Made by a program: the position numbers and the translations under genes. From Heliopora coerulea (taxonomy: Eukaryota > Cnidaria > Anthozoa > Scleralcyonacea > Helioporidae), in the NCBI GenBank assembly GCA_030142905.1, contig JASJOG010000034.1, positions 740,501-804,500 on the forward strand: DNA of 64,000 nt. The letters are read 5' to 3'. Shown here one piece after another: positions 56,888 through 64,000 of this stretch. How positions within the stretch are numbered: the first letter of the stretch is position 1; each line of letters starts with the position of its first letter. Under the pieces are notes generated by a model that searched no databases, was not told the DNA's origin, and saw only the letters and a list, made by a program, of their open reading frames with translations.

Positions 56888-59800
56888 ATGCTCGAGCTGA
56901 TGGCGCTCCAGAATTCAGCGAAAAAATTCCAAGATTCTTGTCAATTCAATGAAGCGATTGAATGTACCAAGAAAGTAATAAAGCGTTGCCTTGATGCCGG
57001 ACATATGAGAGCTGCAGTCACCAGTTGCGGCAATCTAGCAATCTCATATCGACATGTTGCTCAATGGAGGTTGTCCATACTGTTCCACGAGAAACAGCTC
57101 GAATTGGCACGAAAATTAAGAATTGTATCTGAAGAAGGGAGAGCATATTGTGGGTTGGGAAACGTCCATCAATCAGTTGGGGATTATCAAAAGGCGCTTG
57201 ACTGCCATCAGAAGCACTTGATCATTTCTCAGCGTTTGAAGGATCGGAGAGAAGAAGGAGGAGCTCATGGAAATCTTGGAAACGTCTATGATTGCGTCGG
57301 AAAGGATGAAAAAGCAATTGAATGCTATCAGAAGCAGCTGGATATTGCCAAAGAAGTGCATTCTGAAGACTTGGAAGGAATTGCGTATTCTGGTTTGGGA
57401 GGAACTTACGTGAAAATGCAACAACTAGAAAAGGCGAAAGAAAGCTATGAAAAATCTCTGAAAATTTCAAGAAATCTCGTTCGTCGTAGCGTCGCATATG
57501 GAGGTCTCGGACATGTTTATCAGAGACTAGGTCAGCATAAAAAGGCAATTGAGTATCAACTCGAGCGACTAGACATTTACAAAAAAGCTGGAGTAAGAGA
57601 TGGAGAGGCACGAGCGTATGGATCTCTGGCAGCGGCTTATCACTTGGCCGAAAATTACGAAAAAGCACTGCAGTGTAACGAGAAGTCCTTAACCATGGCT
57701 CAGCAATTGGATTTAAAAGCCGAAAAACAGAAGGCTTACCAAAATGGTGGAAGGATTTATGAAAGTATGGGAAAATACGAAAAGGCTATTGAATATTTCC
57801 AGGCTCTCGTAGACATTGCACAACAATCGAATGATAAGAAAAAAGAATCAGAGGCATACTATGGTCTTGGCGAAGCTTACAGCAATCTTGGTCAGCATGA
57901 AAAGGCTATCGAATATTACCTAAAGGCCTCCGAAATTGTTCACGCCTTAGGTGTTACCGAAGAAGAAACAGCAGTATACTTTAAATTGGCTGTAGCGTAC
58001 GAAAGAAGTGGAAATTATGAAAAAGTGGTTGAATGTAGCCAGAAGATACTAGAAACCACTCAGGAATTTGGGTCCAAAAATAAACAGATAAAAGAAATTT
58101 ATATGTTGCTGGGAGACGCCTACGAAAACATCGGTCAGTATGACAAAGCGATTGAATGTTACCAAAAACTCGTCAATGTTTTCAGAAAAACTGGAAACAA
58201 AACTGAAGAACTAGAAGCGTTAGAAATCACTGGGAACGTTTATGAAACAACTAAACAATACCAAAATGTAATTGAGTGCTATCACAGGTATCTTGAGCTA
58301 ACTCGAGAAATGGGCTCTAAAGATAAAGAAGCACAGGCATATGAAAGATTGGGGGGATCGTATCACAGCCTTAAACAATACGAAAAGGCAGTTGAATATT
58401 TTCAGAAAAATTTAACTCTCATCCAAGAACTGGGCGATAAAAACAAAGTTGCGGAGGCGTACCGTCGTCTTGCAACCGTTCATGGAAATAAAGAAGAATA
58501 TGAGATGGTGATTAAATGTTACAAGGAACAGTTGAATATTTATCATCAGCTCGAGGATAAACGAGGAGAAGCTGGAGCATTGTTAGTTTTAGGAGAAGTA
58601 TTTAGTGGACTAAAAGAGTATCGTCAAGCTCTTGATTATTTGCAGAGAACAATAAAGATTGTTCAAGATCTGGATGACAGAGATGGAGAAAGAAGGGCGT
58701 GTGCTGCCTTGGGTGCGTCTTACTTCGGTATTGAAAATTACGAAAAGGCTATCGAATTTCAAGAAAAAAGCCTGAAAATCGCTCAAGAAATGGGCACAAG
58801 CGATGGAGAAGAATTAGCATACTTATTATTAGGAGGAGCTTTCCTTAAAAATGGAAAACACGACAAGGCGATTGAGTGTTATGAAAAGTTACTGAGGATC
58901 GCTGAAGAGCAAAATCTGAACGATACTCAAGAAATTGCTCTCGAAGTACTTGCAGTAATTTGCCACGATACAGGGAAGTTTCAAAAGGCTATAGATTACA
59001 GCGAAAAACTCCTGAAGATAGCAGAAGAGTCTGGTATAAACGAAAAAAGAGGACACGCATACCTTATCCTGGGCACCTCCTGTAAAGATTTTGAACCATA
59101 TGAAAAGGCAGAGGAGTACTTGCAGAAAGCTCTGACGATGGCCATAGAACTAAAAAATGAGGACGAAAAAGCCCACGCATACGACGCTTTAGGTTCTTTG
59201 TATGCTCATTTAAATAAATACGACCTAGCATTGGAGAATTTCGGCTCAGCCTTGGAAATCTTGGAAAAACTTGGTGACAAAGACAAAGCTGTAGCGTGCC
59301 TTGGAAATTTAGCAGTTGTTTATCATCGACTTGGGCAGTATGACAAAGCGATTTCTTGCCAAGAAAAACGACTGCAGATGTCTGAAAAAACAGGCGATAA
59401 AATTGCAGCTGGAATATCGTATGGTCATCTCGGTAATGCCTACGACAACAGAGGTCAATATAAAAACGCGATCAAAAGTTATCAGAAGCAATTGGAAATA
59501 GCCAAGGAATGTGGGGCGAAGAGTATGGAAAGTTATGCCTGCTCAGGCTTGGGAAACGTCTTTGAAAGCCTTGGACTGAACGAAATGGCTGTTATTTACC
59601 ATCAAGAACACTTGAAGATTGCCCAAGAATTGAACCAAATAAAGAGCGTAGGCGCGGCCTATTGCAATCTTGGACGAATGTTTTGCAGAACTGGACAACT
59701 TCGAGAGGCTATCTTTTCTTACCAAGACTCTTTAAAAATCAGTTCAAAGCAAAAAGATCAACGTGCACAAGCGATATGTTTTTGTGGGTTAGGAGAGTGT

Positions 59801-61636
59801 TACTTGAAGTTGCTCCAATTCAAGAAAGCCAGCAAATCATTCTGCAAAGCCATTTTATGTATAGAGTCTGTAAGAAATTCCGTAATCAACCGAGATGAAT
59901 TCAACACCTCCTTGTCTGACAAATTTGCTTTCTACCATAAAAGTTTGACGACGTCTCTACTTTGTCTTCAACAAGTGAAAGCTGCATTACTGGTGTCGGA
60001 CGTTGGGAAAGCAAAAGCACTTAAGGATCTGATGAAGAAACGCACCAACGTATCATTGGAATCCACCGATCATGAACATTTCACGACATGGATTGAGACT
60101 ATTGCAAAAGACCCGTCGTCATCCTTATGTGAGAAATTGCTTGATCAAGCTACGTCTAATGTTATCAATTCGATTCAAGATGGATCTGTCTTACTTTACG
60201 CTTTTGATCACGCAGGCGCTTTACATATTTGGATTCTTTCTGAGAAAAAAGTGTACCACAGAACGTGGGAGGCAACCAACGGTATGTCAGCACTGTTTTA
60301 TCTTCAAACGTGCCAAGAAGAATTAAGGCAGTGTTTGAATGATCGATCTACCACGACTGTTCTAGAACACGCAAACGATGAAGCAATGCAGAACGAAAAC
60401 ACAAAGATCAAACCGAAAATTCTGATGGAGAAAGAACAGCGTACGTCTTTCGCCACAGCGTTGGAGCAGAGGTTACAGAATGTAAAGGTGGCCAGTGAAT
60501 CACGGATGGAGTCTTATCGCCACTTTGTATCCGAAAACAAAGTCGCTCACTCGCAACGATTAAAGAACTGCTACAATTTGGATTGCAATGGTAATCAACA
60601 AACCGACGATATCAAAATTAAGCGCATAAGATTAGAAGATGCCACGAAGACCTTTCAGAAATACGGACTGGACACGACAATTTTCAGCACTTCAGAAAAG
60701 ATCAGCCGTACCGGAATGAAATCCAATAACCTCTCCCAGTACACTAACTTCAATGGTTACCTTTCAAAACTGTATTCAATATTAATTGCACCTGTTCAAG
60801 ACCACCTAACTGGTACCAAGCTGGTTTTTGTTCCTGAGGGTCCACTGTTCACGCTGCCCATTTCGGCTTTGATGAATTCCAAGAAACAACACCTATGTGA
60901 CAGTTACAGTATCCAAGTTACTCCAGCTTTACACACTCTCAATACAAGCCTCAAGTTACCATTAAGCAAACACGGGCCAGCATTGTTTGTCGGTAACCCT
61001 CGAGTTGGAACAGTTCGCTTTGGTCGACAAAACGTGACACCAGAACCTCTTCCTAATGCTGCAACCGAAGCCGAAGAATGTGCGCGGTATTTCGAGTCGA
61101 AACCGTTGATGGAACAGCACGCAACTAAAGAGAACGTCCTGAGAGATATGAAAGACGCAAGTATAATCCACATTGCAGCTCATGGTCATATGGAATACGC
61201 TGATATCTTTCTGGCCCCCAATGCTGATGCCTCAAACCCCGCCAGAGAGAACGATTACCTCTTACAGGCCAAAGATGTCACCGGAACTATCCTAAGAGCT
61301 TGCCTGGTTGTACTGAGTTGCTGTCACAGTGGGCGCGGTCAAGTATCCCCGGAGGGAGTCGTTGGTATCGCAAGATCTTTCTTGGGAGCGGGGGCCCGCT
61401 CTGTGCTAGTCGCACTCTGGGAAATTTCTGATGAAAAAACTTTGGAGTTTATGAAATGTTTTTATGATAACCTTTGCACAGGACAGTCGGTGTGTGTTGC
61501 TCTGCAACGTACAATGAAGTCGGTAAAAGAACGACAGTCCATTGGAGACTGGGCACCGTTTGAGATTTTTGGAGAAGACGTGGCTTTTTCCAAGGATGAT
61601 ATCGACGAGATTCGCGGAGAGAGTTCAAAAAGGTAA
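56888..61636 (+). CDS. TPR-CHAT3: large TPR-repeat protein with C-terminal CHAT protease domain
   Basis: Full 1582-codon frame, same architecture and length as TPR-CHAT1. The likely dyad is His1432 (codon 61181-61183, HIAAHG) and Cys1479 (codon 61322-61324, LSCCHSG). The residue two after the histidine differs (AHGHMEY, against AHGDMEY in copies 1 and 2). It agrees with copy 1 at about 95% over residues 170-700 and the CHAT domain. By my count it differs at about 53 of 258 positions in the last TPRs (about 710-970), including charge reversals. An in-frame TGA at 56879-56881 supports the start. The end again overlaps a splice donor (AAAAG|GTAAGT). It lies about 640 bp after a nested PLE insertion that copies 1 and 2 lack, which may alter its 5' regulation. 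Confidence 0.9.
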   Translation: MLELMALQNSAKKFQDSCQFNEAIECTKKVIKRCLDAGHMRAAVTSCGNLAISYRHVAQWRLSILFHEKQLELARKLRIVSEEGRAYCGLGNVHQSVGDYQKALDCHQKHLIISQRLKDRREEGGAHGNLGNVYDCVGKDEKAIECYQKQLDIAKEVHSEDLEGIAYSGLGGTYVKMQQLEKAKESYEKSLKISRNLVRRSVAYGGLGHVYQRLGQHKKAIEYQLERLDIYKKAGVRDGEARAYGSLAAAYHLAENYEKALQCNEKSLTMAQQLDLKAEKQKAYQNGGRIYESMGKYEKAIEYFQALVDIAQQSNDKKKESEAYYGLGEAYSNLGQHEKAIEYYLKASEIVHALGVTEEETAVYFKLAVAYERSGNYEKVVECSQKILETTQEFGSKNKQIKEIYMLLGDAYENIGQYDKAIECYQKLVNVFRKTGNKTEELEALEITGNVYETTKQYQNVIECYHRYLELTREMGSKDKEAQAYERLGGSYHSLKQYEKAVEYFQKNLTLIQELGDKNKVAEAYRRLATVHGNKEEYEMVIKCYKEQLNIYHQLEDKRGEAGALLVLGEVFSGLKEYRQALDYLQRTIKIVQDLDDRDGERRACAALGASYFGIENYEKAIEFQEKSLKIAQEMGTSDGEELAYLLLGGAFLKNGKHDKAIECYEKLLRIAEEQNLNDTQEIALEVLAVICHDTGKFQKAIDYSEKLLKIAEESGINEKRGHAYLILGTSCKDFEPYEKAEEYLQKALTMAIELKNEDEKAHAYDALGSLYAHLNKYDLALENFGSALEILEKLGDKDKAVACLGNLAVVYHRLGQYDKAISCQEKRLQMSEKTGDKIAAGISYGHLGNAYDNRGQYKNAIKSYQKQLEIAKECGAKSMESYACSGLGNVFESLGLNEMAVIYHQEHLKIAQELNQIKSVGAAYCNLGRMFCRTGQLREAIFSYQDSLKISSKQKDQRAQAICFCGLGECYLKLLQFKKASKSFCKAILCIESVRNSVINRDEFNTSLSDKFAFYHKSLTTSLLCLQQVKAALLVSDVGKAKALKDLMKKRTNVSLESTDHEHFTTWIETIAKDPSSSLCEKLLDQATSNVINSIQDGSVLLYAFDHAGALHIWILSEKKVYHRTWEATNGMSALFYLQTCQEELRQCLNDRSTTTVLEHANDEAMQNENTKIKPKILMEKEQRTSFATALEQRLQNVKVASESRMESYRHFVSENKVAHSQRLKNCYNLDCNGNQQTDDIKIKRIRLEDATKTFQKYGLDTTIFSTSEKISRTGMKSNNLSQYTNFNGYLSKLYSILIAPVQDHLTGTKLVFVPEGPLFTLPISALMNSKKQHLCDSYSIQVTPALHTLNTSLKLPLSKHGPALFVGNPRVGTVRFGRQNVTPEPLPNAATEAEECARYFESKPLMEQHATKENVLRDMKDASIIHIAAHGHMEYADIFLAPNADASNPARENDYLLQAKDVTGTILRACLVVLSCCHSGRGQVSPEGVVGIARSFLGAGARSVLVALWEISDEKTLEFMKCFYDNLCTGQSVCVALQRTMKSVKERQSIGDWAPFEIFGEDVAFSKDDIDEIRGESSKR

Positions 61637-61734
61637 GTTTCTTAGTGGTCTAACCATAGAGCAAGGTAGCTACGACTGATTGTCCATGCGGAAATTGTAA
61701 CTGATTTAATGTGAATAGTAATCTTCAGTAAATT

Positions 61735-61850
61735 GTGCGAAATATCGCCATATCTTTTACATTGAATAAACGAAGAAGGGCAGAAGAGTTTAGACCATAT
61801 TTAATGATTTTTTGGTCTGATATTGTGAGTAGCGACAAAACGGTAGACCA
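61735..61850. mobile_element. Diverged PLE end, with AATAAA signal of TPR-CHAT3
   Basis: Third copy of the relic at 16685-16800; AATAAA is at 61765-61770, about 130 nt after the stop. Confidence 0.6.
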
Positions 61851-64000
61851 AGATAAGTGTACTCTTCCCCAGTGGACTCTTCATTTGTACAGTTATAAAC
61901 GGATCTTTCAGAACGCATTGTGGTCGTTCAGGCAGGGGGTAGCAGGAAGAAGTTCCGCTCCCCCACGCAGATGGTTAAATGTATCAAGATTTGGGACATA
62001 ACCGTCCAATTTGGTGGGTAAGCCCCTTCTAACTCATTTTGATGAGATTCGCTTGAATTTGCACAGGGTGCAATGGATTTGTACTGCCAGTATAGATGTT
62101 TCAAAATGGCATTTTATTTTGTATTAGTAATTACATGATCACGCTGAGTCCATTTCTCTGTGTATAAGTTAATATGAACACATACCTCGCATGCAGCTGC
62201 TGTTGTGACGCTTGTAGATCTGACTTAGCAAATGTCATTACCATCTCGGCAGGACAGACAGAGCAACAGATGCTTTTTATTGAAACCTGGAAAGAATGCA
62301 TGTTGACATCAGTGATAAAAGTGATAAAAGATTAACTTTCTCTCCCTTGTTTTCCTTTTCAGGACTGGATGAAGGCAAAACCGTAAATTAAGAATATCAG
62401 GCAGTATGGATCAATGGACGTTGGACCGAATCGGTTTAGTTTGACTATGAGTTTGGTGTTCTTTCATTAAAGGACCTAAAGAGAATATTTTCATCAACAT
62501 CCATGACATTCATTAAACTCGAATAAGCATACTACGTCACAATTTATCATAATTAATGTAAAGCAGCTGGCATCAGAGGTGAGTTTGAGAGGATAAATCT
62601 CCAAGTCAGGGAGGCTTAATTGGAGGCTTAATTAAGTTCGAGACGGACTAATTATTCATTGGAGCAATGTTTGGTAAAGGTATTATCTCAACTGCTCTTT
62701 GGAGAAAGATTTTCATCGTATCTATAGGCCGAATACCTGAAATGGCTTCCTAATGACTTTAATATTTCCAAATCTTCCAGGCTCACACCTCTTGTTTAGG
62801 CCCCAAAGTCTGGCACGTTCGGACAAGAATCACACCAACGTCTGGTGCTACTGCTGGTGTAAATTTTCTATTATCTCTTTCTCATGTCATCACGAGTTAT
62901 CATTATTAACTTAGTTGAGTAGTAATGAGGGCGTTTATAGATAATTTAGTTTCATGGACATTTAGGCGTTTCTTAGACAGGTTGGAATGGAAATAAATAT
63001 TCATAGAACTTAATAAATTTGTGAACCATATACGACTACAGTTCTGTGGTGAATGTACATAAAGTTTAACTAGTTGCTGTTTTCCTGTGGTGATGTCAAC
63101 ACAAGATTAAAAACGAAAAGTCTTTTAATATTCTTTTGCTTTTAATTAAGCCAATTTCTTAATTTGTTATGAGTCTTGATCATGATTCTGCGTGCTCTCG
63201 ACATTCGCCATTTTGAAAACCGCCTAATACGATTGCGGGGCACCTTTGGTCGGCGGGGATGGGTTCACCGCGCGAGATGTCGCGAACCGACTGAATCCAC
63301 CTGACTGATCAGGCTGGCGTTGCATGACTTGCATGTCTTGCACATTGGTCTTGAATGACTTGCATTGCTGCTCCGGAAAATTTTGCCGAGTGAGACGATC
63401 GTTAAGCACATCTCAACATTTACAGAACGAGAAACAATCGTTTCTCGTTATCAAAGTAAACGCTATCGCGCATCCCGAAAAACCTATTGTGCACACGCTT
63501 TTCAGTATCGAAAAACACATCCATGGATTTTAAGTACCTTTGAAAAGTGCCTGAGTTACTCACTTTTCCAGGCGCGTAGGAGAGGGGGGGGGGATTCGAG
63601 GGGTTTGAACGAACCCCCTTTGGAGGTCAATGATAGCGACCAGAATCAATTTGACCAGAAATTTGTTTTACAAATAGGTAGCTGTTTTGTGCATGAATAC
63701 GTTCTCTGCATATATTTGTATATTTAGTTAAAAGAAATACTTGGTATAATACATTCCCTTTACAAGAGTTCAATTTTTCTTAAATAGAGTTTGTCAATAC
63801 GGACGCCCCTTTTAAACCCCAGCTACGCGCCTGTTTTCCGTGTTAAAAGGTCTTAAAGTGCACTAAAATGGTAATAGCGTCGTTAAAATTTGATTATTTT
63901 ATCATAGCGTTCTCATCAAAATTTCGTACAATAACTTCCTTCTCATGCGTTTGAACTTTCGCTTTTCTCTATTCCCCAATCATATCTATATTTGTTGAAT
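61851..64000. other. Downstream flank of TPR-CHAT3 to the window edge
   Basis: Matches 16,800-18,998 and 42,051-44,200 throughout, closer to unit 2 in shared small indels (for example the deletion of about 13 bp near 62,428, shared with 42,632). It includes the TTTTCAG acceptor-like site near 62355 and a run of nine to ten G near 63584. No gene was seen. Confidence 0.45.

Larger units (their letters stand above)
47232..64000. repeat. Tandem segmental duplication, unit 3 (5'-truncated)
   Basis: It starts inside the alpha intron, lacking the signal, propeptide and catalytic exons. It continues through alpha3, TPR-CHAT3 and the downstream flank, which reaches the window edge at the equivalent of about 18,998 in unit 1. 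Beta3 would lie to the right. Confidence 0.8.

Noticed and set aside
1..64000. CRISPR arrays, operons or bacterial-type promoters suggested by CHAT-type proteins
   Set aside because: There are no regularly spaced direct repeats, and the genes have introns and AATAAA signals, so the DNA is eukaryotic.

Overview
The window looks like nuclear DNA of a marine invertebrate, most likely a cnidarian and plausibly an anthozoan such as a stony coral. It is AT-rich, its genes have GT-AG introns, and it carries multi-exon secreted matrix metalloproteinase (MMP) genes, very large TPR-CHAT genes and Penelope-like retroelements (PLEs). The taxon is an inference from gene and repeat content; no marker gene fixes the species.

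The layout is a tandem block of roughly 20-25 kb present three times, all on the + strand, in the order MMP-alpha, TPR-CHAT, MMP-beta. Unit 1 (1 to about 24,700) has MMP-alpha1 (16-5951, 5' exons off the left edge), TPR-CHAT1 (11843-16591, 1582 aa, intact) and MMP-beta1 (20235-23890, damaged). Unit 2 (about 24,700-47,230) has MMP-alpha2 (24803-32513, last exon split by a transposon), TPR-CHAT2 (37090-41839, split by a one-base insertion) and MMP-beta2 (45437-46815, propeptide and most of the catalytic domain deleted). Unit 3 (about 47,230 to the right edge) has MMP-alpha3 (48063-49483, hemopexin exons only, frameshifted), TPR-CHAT3 (56888-61636, 1582 aa, intact) and then the same downstream flank as the other units. 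Two of three TPR-CHAT genes are open, and only MMP-alpha1 looks undamaged in the part visible.

The TPR-CHAT proteins have about 25 TPR-like repeats of roughly 40 residues, then a CHAT (caspase/separase-clan) protease domain with an apparent His1432/Cys1479 dyad. Copies 1 and 3 are about 95% identical over most of their length, but differ at about one residue in five within the last TPRs (about 710-970). This suggests a diversifying sensor on a constant protease. The MMPs have a signal peptide, a propeptide with cysteine switch and furin site, a zinc catalytic domain and a hemopexin domain, so they are extracellular. Nothing in the sequence links the MMPs and CHAT proteins functionally beyond their co-duplication.

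The noncoding DNA is dense in mobile elements, and the units serve as each other's empty sites, so target duplications can be read directly. Unit-specific insertions include two pogo/Tigger-like elements with TA duplications, one containing a HIRAN-like reading frame; a hAT-like MITE; foldbacks; and PLE fragments with GIY-YIG endonuclease reading frames. The PLE-type insertions carry eight sequences that fold as hammerhead ribozymes (CTGANGA - helix II - GAAA, with helices I and III also able to pair). A diverged PLE end after every TPR-CHAT gene contains the nearest AATAAA signal.
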